A stretch of DNA of 64,000 bases. Origin: Streptomyces alboniger (GTDB lineage: Bacteria > Actinomycetota > Actinomycetes > Streptomycetales > Streptomycetaceae). The number at the start of each line of letters is the position of its first letter. The first letter of the stretch is position 1. Below, in pieces: positions 44,154-51,923 of this stretch. The notes under the pieces are model-generated. The model made no database searches. It was not told where the DNA came from and worked only from the letters and a program-made list of their open reading frames with translations. The position numbers were made by a program, and so were the translations under genes. Location: the NCBI RefSeq assembly GCF_008704395.1, contig NZ_CP023695.1:4154001-4218000 (forward strand). Direction: 5' to 3'.

Positions 44154-45995
44154 CTAGGCGCCACCCCCCGCCAGGTGCCGCGCCGCGAAGTCCAGCTCCA
44201 GGGCGACCTGCTTGATCCGCTCGTCCACGACGAGCGACCCGTGCCCGGCGTCGTACCGGTACACCTCGTGCACCGCGCCCCGCGCGACCAGCCGGTCCAC
44301 GTAGTTGTCGATCTGGCGGATCGGGCAGCGCGGGTCGTTGACACCCGCCGAGATGTAGACGGGGGCCTTGACCTGGTCCACGTACGTCAGGGGGGACGAC
44401 GCGGCGAAGCGCTCCGGGACCTCCTCCGGGGTGCCGCCCAGCAGCGTGCGGTCCATCGCCTTGAGGGCCTCCATCTCGTCGTGGTACGCCGTCACGTAGT
44501 CCGCGACGGGCACCGCCGCCAGGCCCACCGCCCACGCCTCGGGCTGCGTGCCGAGCCCCAGCAGCGTGAGGTACCCGCCCCAGGAGCCGCCCGCGAGGAC
44601 CAGCCGGTCGGGGTCGGCGAGGCCCGAGGCGACGGCCCACTCGCGGACCGCCGCGATGTCCTCCAGCTCGATGAGGCCCACGCGGTGCTTGAGCGCGTCC
44701 GTCCACTCCCGGCCGTAACCCGTCGAGCCGCGGTAGTTGACCCGCACCACCGCGTAGCCGTGGTCGACCCAGGCCGCCGGGCCCGCCGCGAAGGAGTCGC
44801 TGTCGTGCCAGGTGGGCCCGCCGTGCACCTCGAAGACGGTGGGCAGCGGCCCAGAGGCGCCCGCGGGCTTCTGCACGAGGGCGTGGATGCGGCCGCCAGG
44901 ACCCTCCACCCACACGTCCTCCACCGGCACGGACCGCGGCGCCTGCATGCCGGGCGGGTCCAGCACCACGCCACCCGAGGTGGACCGCACCACCGGCGGC
45001 TCGGCCGCCGACGACCACATGTACTCCACGGAGCCGTCGGGCCGCGCGGTCGCGCCCGACACCGAGCCCGCGGGCGTCTCGATGCGCACCAGCTCCCGCG
45101 AGGCCAGGTCGTAGCGGAACAGCTCGCCCCGCGCCTCGAAGCCGTGCGCGATCAGCAGCGCGGAGCCGTCCGGATACCACTCGGCGCTCACGTCGCCCGG
45201 CAGCCCGAGCACGAGGTCGCTCTCCTCGCCCGTCGCGACGTCCCACAGCATCGGCTCCCAGCGGCCGCGCCGCTGGTGCCCGACCAGCAGCCGCGTGTCC
45301 CCGTCGACCGGCGCGAAGCCGAGCACCTCCAGGCCCAGCTCGACCGTGCCGCCCTCGGTGTCGTCCAGCTCGGCGACCGTGGAGCCGTCCGGCCTGATCA
45401 CGCGGAGCGCGGAGTGCATCGCGTCGCCGTGCTCCGTGTGCTCCACGGCGATCAGCGTGCCGTCGTGGGAGAGGTCACCGACGCCCGCCGACTCGCGGTG
45501 GCGGTACACCTCGACCGGCTCCGCGCCCCGGCCGCCCGCGCCGTCCTGACCCACGACATGGATCGTCGAACCGTCCTCGTCCGTGGAGCGGCCGACGACC
45601 ACCGTCCTGCCGTCCCTGCCGAGAGCGAGCCCCGCCGGGTACGAACCCTCAAGACCCGGCACCGCGGGCTCGTCCGGCCCTCCCGCGAACGGCTGGCGCA
45701 GCCATACGCCGAACTCGTCGCCGTCCTTGTCGTTGAACCACCAGATCCACTCGCCGTCGGGTGACAGCACGCCGTCCGTCGTCCCGTTCGGCCGGTCGGT
45801 GACCTGGCGCTGGGCGCCCGTCGTCCTGTCCCACGCGTACAGCTCGTACGTCCCCGTCGCGTTCGACACGAACAAGGAGCGCTGCGGCGCGTCCTCCGCC
45901 CAGTCCGGCAGCGACACCCGCGGCGCCCTGAAACGCTTCTCCCAGTCCGGCATGGACTTTGACCCCGTGGCCTTCTCGGCACCCGTCTCGCTCAT
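44154..45995 (-). CDS. S9 family peptidase (prolyl oligopeptidase-like)
   Basis: A 613-residue cytoplasmic serine peptidase. The first ~370 residues are a beta-propeller with repeated SPDG and RPDG turns. The C-terminal hydrolase has the nucleophile in AGGSWGGYLTLL (serine near residue 470), Asp in NDPRCP and His in AGHGSLV. The ATG at 45993-45995 follows GGGGGG. Related enzymes are acylaminoacyl or dipeptidyl peptidases; the specificity is unknown. It is divergent from the methyltransferase gene, 72 bases apart. Confidence 0.9.
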   Translation of the reverse strand: MSETGAEKATGSKSMPDWEKRFRAPRVSLPDWAEDAPQRSLFVSNATGTYELYAWDRTTGAQRQVTDRPNGTTDGVLSPDGEWIWWFNDKDGDEFGVWLRQPFAGGPDEPAVPGLEGSYPAGLALGRDGRTVVVGRSTDEDGSTIHVVGQDGAGGRGAEPVEVYRHRESAGVGDLSHDGTLIAVEHTEHGDAMHSALRVIRPDGSTVAELDDTEGGTVELGLEVLGFAPVDGDTRLLVGHQRRGRWEPMLWDVATGEESDLVLGLPGDVSAEWYPDGSALLIAHGFEARGELFRYDLASRELVRIETPAGSVSGATARPDGSVEYMWSSAAEPPVVRSTSGGVVLDPPGMQAPRSVPVEDVWVEGPGGRIHALVQKPAGASGPLPTVFEVHGGPTWHDSDSFAAGPAAWVDHGYAVVRVNYRGSTGYGREWTDALKHRVGLIELEDIAAVREWAVASGLADPDRLVLAGGSWGGYLTLLGLGTQPEAWAVGLAAVPVADYVTAYHDEMEALKAMDRTLLGGTPEEVPERFAASSPLTYVDQVKAPVYISAGVNDPRCPIRQIDNYVDRLVARGAVHEVYRYDAGHGSLVVDERIKQVALELDFAARHLAGGGA

Positions 45996-46067
45996 GCCCC
46001 CCATAGTGCCCGCACCCGCCCACAATTCGCTGGCGAGGGTCCCCACCCTGTGGATAACTTTCCGACC

Positions 46068-46892
46068 ATGTACTCCACCACCCCCACGGACTGGCTCGAA
46101 ACCAACCGAAAACGCTGGGACGAACGCGTCCCGATCCACCTCGCGAGCGACTTCTACGACGTCGCCTCCTTCCGCGCCGGCAAGGACGCCCTGCGCGACT
46201 TCGAGCGCGCGGAAGTGGGTGACGTACGCGGCAAGTCGCTGCTGCACCTCCAGTGCCACGTCGGCATGGACACGCTGTCCTGGGCGCGGCACGGCGCCTC
46301 ACGCGTCGTGGGCCTCGACTTCTCCGAGCCCGCCGTCGAGGCGGCCCGTGACTTCGCGGCCGAGCTGGGCCTCACCCCGGAGCAGGCCACGTTCGTCGCC
46401 GCGGACGTGTACGACGCGGCGCAGGTGGTCCCCGACCCCTCGTACGACATCGTCTACACCGGAGTGGGCGCGCTCTGCTGGCTTCCCGACATCCAGCGCT
46501 GGGCGGAGACCGCCGCCTCGCTCGTCGCCCCCGGCGGGTTCCTCTACCTCGCCGAGTTCCATCCGCTCACCGACATCCTGGACGACGCCACGGGCTCCCG
46601 CCTGGAGCACGACTACTTCGCGCGCGAGGCCTGGGTCGAGGAGGACCCCGCCGGGTACGTGGACTCGGACACGCCCACCGTCCACAACCGCTCGGTGGAG
46701 TGGCAGCACCCCATCGGCGAGGTCGTCTCCGCGCTCGCCGCGGCGGGCCTGCGCATCGACTTCCTGCGCGAACACGACATGACGCTCTACCGCCGCTTCG
46801 GCGCGCTGGAGATCCGGGACGGCGCCTACCGCTTCCCCGAGGACCGCCCCCGCGTCCCGCTCATGTACTCCCTGAAGGCGAGCAAGGTCTGA
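46068..46892 (+). CDS. class I SAM-dependent methyltransferase
   Basis: A 274-residue enzyme of the seven-strand Rossmann class. HLQCHVGMDTLSWARHGA is a variant motif I; VVGLDFSEPAVEAAR and FVAADVYDAA follow. The C-terminal half (NRSVEWQHPIGEVVSALAAAGL) is typical of a group of actinobacterial small-molecule or tRNA-related methyltransferases. The ATG at 46068 was chosen; GTG 46050 is an alternative. The substrate is unknown. Confidence 0.85.
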   Translation: MYSTTPTDWLETNRKRWDERVPIHLASDFYDVASFRAGKDALRDFERAEVGDVRGKSLLHLQCHVGMDTLSWARHGASRVVGLDFSEPAVEAARDFAAELGLTPEQATFVAADVYDAAQVVPDPSYDIVYTGVGALCWLPDIQRWAETAASLVAPGGFLYLAEFHPLTDILDDATGSRLEHDYFAREAWVEEDPAGYVDSDTPTVHNRSVEWQHPIGEVVSALAAAGLRIDFLREHDMTLYRRFGALEIRDGAYRFPEDRPRVPLMYSLKASKV

Positions 46893-46935
46893 ACGCACCC
46901 CGCGCGAAGACCCCGGGCAGAGGCGCTCCAGAGAC

Positions 46936-47469
46936 TTACGGCAACGGCGAGGGCGGCCGCAGCCACCCCTCGCGCCCGGGGTCGAACTCACCCAGTTTCG
47001 TCCAGTCCCAGGCCCGCAGGACCTCCCGCCCCTGATCGTCGTCCCGCTTGATGACGGCGACGACGGCGTCTGCGGCGTGCCGGGTCAGGAGCAGCGTCCG
47101 CAGCCGGGTGGCGACGCCCGTCCCGCGGTGCGCGGGCGCCACCATCAGCTCGCTCAGCAGGAACACCCGCCCCGAGGCGGTCTGTTCCTCGATGCCGGCC
47201 GGCAGGATGCCGCGGAACCCCTCCCACCACTCGCCGGTGGGGGCGGCGCGGTGGCCGTAGAGGCAGCCGACGAGACCGCCCGAGTCGGCGACGACCATGT
47301 CGAAGTCGGGCTGCTGGACATCGCGTTCGAAGCGCCGCAGAAAACCCTGCCGGTCGCGGTACTCGGCGCCGGCCATGCCCCGATAGGCCTCGACGTAGAG
47401 GTTGGCGACGGAAGCGCGCTGCTGCTCCGCCTGCCAACGGCTCAGCCGCCGCAGGAACACCTCTGCCAT
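46936..47469 (-). CDS. GNAT-family N-acetyltransferase
   Basis: A 177-residue acyl-CoA-dependent transferase. The acetyl-CoA binding motif is LMVAPAHRGTGVATRLRTLLL, preceded by a beta strand GRVFLLSE. Starting at 47469 after GGGAGG. It may acetylate an amine of a small molecule or protein. A four-residue Trp/Asp motif (RAWDWTKLGEF) ends the fold. Confidence 0.85.
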   Translation of the reverse strand: MAEVFLRRLSRWQAEQQRASVANLYVEAYRGMAGAEYRDRQGFLRRFERDVQQPDFDMVVADSGGLVGCLYGHRAAPTGEWWEGFRGILPAGIEEQTASGRVFLLSELMVAPAHRGTGVATRLRTLLLTRHAADAVVAVIKRDDDQGREVLRAWDWTKLGEFDPGREGWLRPPSPLP

Positions 47470-47606
47470 GTACGCCTCCCGCCCCGCCCCCACTGAGGAC
47501 GACTCCCCCTGCATCCCGGACTCCGCATGGTCGCAGCACGGACCGGCTAGCGGAACGGGGCGTGGGGGATCAGTGGGCGGCGGGACAGCGGCCCGGACCG
47601 CTGCCG

Positions 47607-48095
47607 CTAGGAGAACGTCACCGTGCGCGAGGCGGTGGCGTGCCGGGTCATCTTGAGGGTGGGCAGGTCGATGGAGGCCATGGTCACGGCCGCCTGCGCG
47701 GTGCTGTTCTTCGCCCACTCCCCGCGGAAGGAGCGCGTCCAGGGGCGGACCGTGTCACTGCCGTCACAGGTCACTTCGACGGTGCGGGCCTGGGTGGTGA
47801 CGCTCGACAGCTTGGTGGGCGTGGACGGCCCGAAGAGCTGCTTCATCGCCTGGGTCTCGGCCGGGCTCGGCGTGCGGTCGCGCCGGGTCCGCAGGGAGAC
47901 CATCAGCTGTACGGAGCCCTGCAAGCCCCGGCACGCGTAGGTGCCGGAGAGGACCGCGGCCGACGGACGCTGGCCGAGCCGGGCCGTTCCGTCCAGGGTC
48001 ACCTCGGGCCGTTCGGCGGCGGTCGCCGCCACGGGAGCAAGGGCCGAGACGGCGGCCACCGCCGCCGTGAGACCGGCCTTAACGATTCGCTGCAT
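47607..48095 (-). CDS. secreted protein of unknown function
   Basis: A 162-residue protein with a Sec signal peptide (VKAGLTAAVAAVSALAPVAATA). The mature domain has two cysteines (YACRG and VTCDG), likely disulfide-bonded, and alternating beta-strand patterns (EVTLDGTARL; SVQLMVSLRT; AAVTMASID). I do not recognise the family. It lies just downstream of the rodlin pair, behind a strong terminator, and may be a further cell-surface component. Confidence 0.7.
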   Translation of the reverse strand: MQRIVKAGLTAAVAAVSALAPVAATAAERPEVTLDGTARLGQRPSAAVLSGTYACRGLQGSVQLMVSLRTRRDRTPSPAETQAMKQLFGPSTPTKLSSVTTQARTVEVTCDGSDTVRPWTRSFRGEWAKNSTAQAAVTMASIDLPTLKMTRHATASRTVTFS

Positions 48096-48123
48096 CAGAG
48101 GCCTTCCGGAGCCGTACGAGCCA

Positions 48124-48154
48124 CAGGGGCCGGCCGGTGTCCGGCCGGCCCCTG
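48124..48154 (-). terminator. terminator after rodlin 1
   Basis: Perfect 14-base arms (48124-48137 with 48141-48154) with a TGT loop lie between rodlin 1 and the secreted-protein gene. Confidence 0.85.
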
Positions 48155-48167
48155 TCGGAACTCAGGT

Positions 48168-48575
48168 TCAGTGGTTGGCGACACCGTTGGCGGAGAGGGC
48201 CGAGATGTCGGACAGGATGTGCGACAGCGGCTCGTCGCCCTTGGCCTGCGTCGAGTTCTCGGTGCACTGCTGGGTCTGCGGCGCCGAGAGGATCGGGATG
48301 TCCTGGATGCCGACGTTGACGAGGGCGACGATGTTCTGGATGTTGCCCTTGACCGGGAGGCCGACACAGAGCTTGTTCAGCGAGCCCTGGGCCAGGGTCA
48401 TCTGCGGGCTCATCCGGCCCTGGGTGGCGGAGTTGCCGAACGACTGCTTGGCGCCGTTGCCGCTGAGGGATTCGGTGCCCGAGTCATTGCCGGTGGCCAT
48501 CGCCTGCGGAACCGCGCTGGCGGACATTCCGGCGGCGGACAGCGCGATGGCGGCTGTTGCGAGCAGCTTCTTCAT
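48168..48575 (-). CDS. rodlin 1
   Basis: A 135-residue secreted protein of the rodlin family that, with chaplins, forms the rodlet layer on Streptomyces spores and aerial hyphae. The signal peptide runs to about residue 28 (SALAVPQAMA-like: PQAMATGND). The mature part has GAKQSFGNSATQG, LCVGLP, VALVNVGIQDIPIL and QTQQCTENSTQAKGD. It differs most from the other two rodlins (LCVGLPVKGNIQ; LSDISALSANG). It has its own promoter region with a TGGGCCA box. Confidence 0.95.
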   Translation of the reverse strand: MKKLLATAAIALSAAGMSASAVPQAMATGNDSGTESLSGNGAKQSFGNSATQGRMSPQMTLAQGSLNKLCVGLPVKGNIQNIVALVNVGIQDIPILSAPQTQQCTENSTQAKGDEPLSHILSDISALSANGVANH

Positions 48576-48820
48576 GGTGAGGGGTTCCCTTCGAGTGAGG
48601 CTCCACTCCGGAGCCGCATGGTCATCAACTCAGTGACAAGGCGCGAGTTGCGGCGATTGGCCCATTCGGTGGATAAGTGTGCTGAATGCCAGTTCCTGGG
48701 AACGAAGACGAGAGGCGCACCCACTCTCGGCGAGGAACTATGAATGGCCGCCCCGGAACTGAGCACGGAGAAGCGGGCCGCCGAGGAGGAAGCCGGCGGC
48801 CCGCTTTTCTGTGGTCGGTG
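48576..48820. other. rodlin 1 promoter region
   Basis: 245 bases containing the block at 48653-48671 (rodlin 1 promoter element) and the hairpin 48773-48804 that ends rodlin 2. No gene. Confidence 0.5.
48773..48804. terminator. terminator between rodlin 2 and rodlin 1
   Basis: Arms GCGGGCCGCCG (48773-48783) and CGGCGGCCCGC (48794-48804) with a 10-base loop lie 17 bases beyond the rodlin 2 stop on the minus strand. Confidence 0.75.
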
Positions 48821-49231
48821 TCAGCGGTTGCGGACGCCGTTCCCGGCGAGGACCGAGATGTCGTCCAGGATGTGCGACAGCGGCTCGTCGCCCTTCGCCT
48901 GGGTCGAGTTCTCGGTGCACTGCTGGGTCTGCGGCGCGGACAGGATCGGGATGTCCTGGATGCCGACGTTGACCAGACCGACGATGTTCTGGAGGTTGAG
49001 CTTGGCCGGCAGAGCGATACAGGGCTTGTTGAACGAGCCCTGAATGAGCGCCATCTGCGGGCTCATGTTGCCGTGCGTGGCCGAGTTGCCGAACGACTGC
49101 ACGGCGTGGTTGCCGCTCATCGTCTCGGTGCCGCCGTCGTTGCCGATGGCGAGGGCCGTGGGCGCGGCGGCGGCTGACATGCCGACGACGGAAGCCGTGA
49201 CCGCAGTTGCGGCCATAACCTTCTTGATCAC
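48821..49231 (-). CDS. rodlin 2
   Basis: A 136-residue secreted rodlin. The GTG start at 49229-49231 follows AGAGAGG. The signal peptide ends near AAPTALA; the mature part has HAVQSFGNSATHG, PCIALP, VGLVNVGIQDIPIL and the QCTENSTQAKGDEPLSHIL block. Bases 48843-48973 are identical over 131 positions to rodlin 3 in inverted orientation, so a recent duplication or gene conversion joins the two. Confidence 0.95.
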   Translation of the reverse strand: MIKKVMAATAVTASVVGMSAAAAPTALAIGNDGGTETMSGNHAVQSFGNSATHGNMSPQMALIQGSFNKPCIALPAKLNLQNIVGLVNVGIQDIPILSAPQTQQCTENSTQAKGDEPLSHILDDISVLAGNGVRNR

Positions 49232-49523
49232 AGACGTTCCTCTCTGAGTTAGCCCCGTCCTCGGAGCACCCTGAGCAACTGCGCAGGATGGAAGGGGTTG
49301 CTGAAATTCACTCCGATGGCCCAATGCGCGGTCTCTCGACGGGTGTGAATCGCCGATCTGCGAATAATCGGACCGTCATTTCTGCGGGGCCTGTTCTATG
49401 AGCGATCCGTCGTCGCGGAGCCACCAAAAGATCCGATGGAGTGAATGCGCGGAACTAAACGTGGGGTGGGGAGTTGAGCAGGCCGCAGTAACGTGACCGT
49501 CTGCCCCAGAAAAGGAACCGCAA
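49232..49523. promoter_or_regulatory. divergent rodlin 2/rodlin 3 promoter region
   Basis: 292 bases between the divergent starts. GGAGTGAAT occurs 75 bases before rodlin 2 (minus strand, 49306-49314) and 78 bases before rodlin 3 (plus strand, 49438-49446), so each probably marks a promoter. ATTGGGCCA lies next to the rodlin 2 copy. No gene. Confidence 0.55.
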
Positions 49524-49928
49524 ATGCTTAAGAAGGCAATGGCAACGGCAGCAGCCGCGGTCGCCGTGTCCGTGGCCGGTATCGGCTCCCCCGCGATGGC
49601 GATCGGTGACGACACCGGCACCCAGTCGATGAGCGGCAACGGCGCCCAGCAGTCGTTCGGCAACTCTGCCACCAAGGGTGACATGAGCCCGCAGCTCTCC
49701 CTTGTCCAGGGCTCGCTGAACAAGCCCTGCATCGGGCTCCCGGCCAAGCTCAACATTCAGAACATCGTCGCTCTCGTCAACGTCGGCATCCAGGACATCC
49801 CGATCCTGTCCGCGCCGCAGACCCAGCAGTGCACCGAGAACTCGACCCAGGCGAAGGGCGACGAGCCGCTGTCGCACATCCTGGACGACATCTCGGTCCT
49901 CGCCGGCAACGGCGGCGGCAACGGCTGA
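49524..49928 (+). CDS. rodlin 3
   Basis: A 134-residue secreted rodlin with signal peptide ending in GSPAMA and mature motifs GAQQSFGNSATKG, PCIGLPAKLNIQ and QCTENSTQAKG. It is divergent from rodlin 2 and points to the chaplin pair. The ATG follows AAAAGGAACCGCAA. S. coelicolor has two rodlins; here the third copy explains the extended cluster. Confidence 0.95.
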   Translation: MLKKAMATAAAAVAVSVAGIGSPAMAIGDDTGTQSMSGNGAQQSFGNSATKGDMSPQLSLVQGSLNKPCIGLPAKLNIQNIVALVNVGIQDIPILSAPQTQQCTENSTQAKGDEPLSHILDDISVLAGNGGGNG

Positions 49929-49948
49929 TCCGTCACGTCGTAGGGCCC

Positions 49949-49986
49949 GCTCGGGCCGCCCGCTCTTCACGGTGGGCGGCCCGAGC
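49949..49986 (+). terminator. terminator after rodlin 3
   Basis: 13-base arms GCTCGGGCCGCCC (49949-49961) and GGGCGGCCCGAGC (49974-49986) followed by TTTGTTTGTT, one of the few U-tract terminators here. Confidence 0.88.
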
Positions 49987-50183
49987 TTTGTTTGTTCCAC
50001 CGCCGAATCCGGGATTCTCGCTGCTCGGATTCGCAGTCGAGTGAATTTCCGAGGAACGTCAACACCTCGGTTTCCTCTGCGCTTATCACTCGTTAAGCAG
50101 GGCTCAGGTCACGGTGCGGGAACAGGAACTCCCCGCCCGGCCCCGGCCGCCGTTTAGGCGTGGCCCGAAAGAAGGGAAAAGCT

Positions 50184-50417
50184 GTGAAGCTCAAGAAGAG
50201 CGTGACGCTCATCGCCGGTGCGGTCATGGTCCTGGGCGTGGGCGCTCCGGCGTTCGCCGACGCCGGGGCCTCGGGCGCGGCCTCCAACTCCCCGGGTGTC
50301 ATCTCCGGCAACGTGGTTCAGGTTCCCATCCACGTTCCGATCAACCTGTGCGGCAACACCGTCGACATCATCGGTCTGCTGAACCCGGCATTCGGCAACA
50401 CCTGCGTCAACGACTGA
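50184..50417 (+). CDS. short chaplin 1
   Basis: A 77-residue chaplin, a secreted amyloid surfactant that coats aerial hyphae and spores. The signal peptide ends GAPAFA. The single chaplin domain has the hallmark blocks NSPGVISGN, VPIHVPINLCGN and LLNPAFGNTCVND, with C56 and C74 forming the conserved disulfide. GTG start after AAGGGAAAAGCT, chosen over GTG at 50160. Confidence 0.95.
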   Translation: MKLKKSVTLIAGAVMVLGVGAPAFADAGASGAASNSPGVISGNVVQVPIHVPINLCGNTVDIIGLLNPAFGNTCVND

Positions 50418-50513
50418 CGTAGCGACTCAGCTGCTCCAGCTGTGTCTTGGCCGGCCCCGGAAGCCCACCGGCTCCGGGGCCGGCTCCCCATCGCACAGAG
50501 AAAGACCACTAGA

Positions 50514-51320
50514 TTGCGACAGGCCCTCAGCAAAGGAATGCTCTCCGCCGCGGCCGCCACGAGCATCCTGTCCCTGTCCGGCACCGCCGCGTTCGCCGAC
50601 TCCGAGGCGAGCGGACAGGCTTCGGGCTCACCCGGTGTGCTGTCGGGCAACAGCGTGCAGGCGCCGCTGGAAGTGCCGGTGAACGTCTGCGGCAACTCCG
50701 TGAACGGCGTGGCCGCCCTCAACCCGGCCACCGGCAACAAGTGCGCCACCACCCCCTCTTCGGCCGGGCACCGCCACGACTCCTCGCGCACCGCGCGGAG
50801 TTCATCCACGGCCCAGGGGCGTCATGACTCCGCCGGGCACTCCTCAGGTGCCGCCGCCCGCGGCGATGTCACCAACTCACCCGGAGCGCTCTCCGGCAAC
50901 AGTGTGAAGGCGCCGGTCTCGGTCCCGGTGAACGTCTGCGGCAACACCGTGGACGGTGTCGCCGCCGCCTCGCCCGCCATGAGCAACCACTGCGGCGGCC
51001 AGTCGCCCGAACCTCCCGCGGTGCGCCCGCCGTTCGTGCCGGAGCGGCCCGGTCACCGTCCCGGCGAACACGAGCCGCAAGACCCCGGAGCCGGGCCCGC
51101 GCCCGTACCGCCGGGGCACGCCCCGCAGTCGCCCCGGGCCGACAACCCGGCGCACCCGGCGTACGCGGCGGACGCGGCAGACGCGGCGAACGCGCAGACC
51201 GGGCTCGCCGAGACGGGCATGGACGGAGCGCTGCTGGGGACGGCGGCCGCGAGCACCGGCCTGCTGCTCGGTGGCGCGATCCTCTACCGGCGCGGACGCA
51301 CCGCCCCGGGCCGCCGCTGA
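50514..51320 (+). CDS. long chaplin with sortase motif
   Basis: A 268-residue long chaplin of ChpA-C type. The TTG start gives MRQALSKGML, matching how known long chaplins begin. Signal ends AAFA. Two chaplin domains: Cys59/Cys77 (VNVCGN; GNKC) and Cys142/Cys160. A Pro-rich linker follows, then the sortase signal LAETG at 231-235, a hydrophobic helix and a basic tail, so it is covalently fixed to peptidoglycan. It follows the short chaplin by 96 bases in the same direction, as an operon. No sortase is in the window. Confidence 0.95.
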   Translation: MRQALSKGMLSAAAATSILSLSGTAAFADSEASGQASGSPGVLSGNSVQAPLEVPVNVCGNSVNGVAALNPATGNKCATTPSSAGHRHDSSRTARSSSTAQGRHDSAGHSSGAAARGDVTNSPGALSGNSVKAPVSVPVNVCGNTVDGVAAASPAMSNHCGGQSPEPPAVRPPFVPERPGHRPGEHEPQDPGAGPAPVPPGHAPQSPRADNPAHPAYAADAADAANAQTGLAETGMDGALLGTAAASTGLLLGGAILYRRGRTAPGRR

Positions 51321-51333
51321 CAGCCGTACGAAA

Positions 51334-51378
51334 ACCGGTCGAGCCCCGCTACCTGCCGGGTAGCGGGGCTCAACCGGT
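51334..51378 (+). terminator. terminator after the long chaplin
   Basis: 20-base arms with one mismatch (51334-51353 and 51359-51378) and a 5-base loop. Confidence 0.8.
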
Positions 51379-51627
51379 CCTTGGCGGCCAAGGCTCTGAC
51401 GCGTGGTGCCGGGCGCGTACGCCCCGAGGAATCGCGGAGCCGAGGCGGCGGACGGTGGACGACCGGCCCGCTGCGGGGATGTCGCTCACCCACGGCATGG
51501 CTGCCGACGGCTGGCGGGAAGCGACCCGGCCTGTCCCGTGAAGCCCGTCCAGTGCATCACCTGACGGGCCGTGCGGCGGACGAGGTTCACCCGTTCGCCC
51601 GCCGTGTCACTCATAAGAGAGCCGGTT

Positions 51628-51683
51628 TTTGAGGTCCGGTACTTGAGGACCGGTAATTGAGGGTCGGTACTTGGTGGCCCGGC
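51628..51683. repeat. tandem 14-bp repeats upstream of the polysaccharide locus
   Basis: Four imperfect head-to-tail copies of TTGAGG(T/A)CCGGTAC, the last two degenerating. Each contains a near-palindromic GGTCCGG or GACCGG core, so protein binding is plausible. Confidence 0.6.
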
Positions 51684-51923
51684 TTCGGTGGACCATCGCA
51701 TACACGGAAGCCGGGCCGGGTGCCGTCTCCGCGTCACCTGAGGCGAGCCTAGGGGTGCCGGGCCGCACGCGTGCGTGCCACGCCTTTGCCCGGCCGCGGT
51801 TCCACCCGATCAGCGCGGCCCATATGGGCGGTGTGGCGGATCGCGGGATTAGAAACTCGATTGGCGTAATAGGAATACATATGACGAAGTGTCATGGGTG
51901 GTGGTCGAGAAAGAGGAGCGGTT

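Larger units (their letters stand above)
51321..51923. other. 603-base non-coding stretch between chaplins and the glycosidase
   Basis: It opens with the chaplin terminator at 51334-51378 and contains 14-base tandem repeats at 51628-51683, then an AT-richer promoter-like patch at 51835-51890 (GGATTAGAAACTC; TAATAGGAATA). Short frames on both strands (such as a minus-strand MSDTAGERVNLV frame at about 51,489-51,617) are not convincing genes. Confidence 0.5.

Noticed and set aside
46047..46057. TGTGGATAAC resembling a DnaA box
   Set aside because: A single copy between two ordinary genes; an origin would show a cluster of boxes with dnaA/dnaN nearby.
47607..48095. Secreted protein as a fourth rodlin
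   Set aside because: It lacks SFGNSAT, NVGIQDIPIL and QCTENS blocks; only the signal peptide and location are shared.
51486..51737. Minus-strand frame MSDTAGERVNLVRR in the chaplin-EPS gap
   Set aside because: It is short, runs through the tandem repeats and has no ribosome site or family resemblance.
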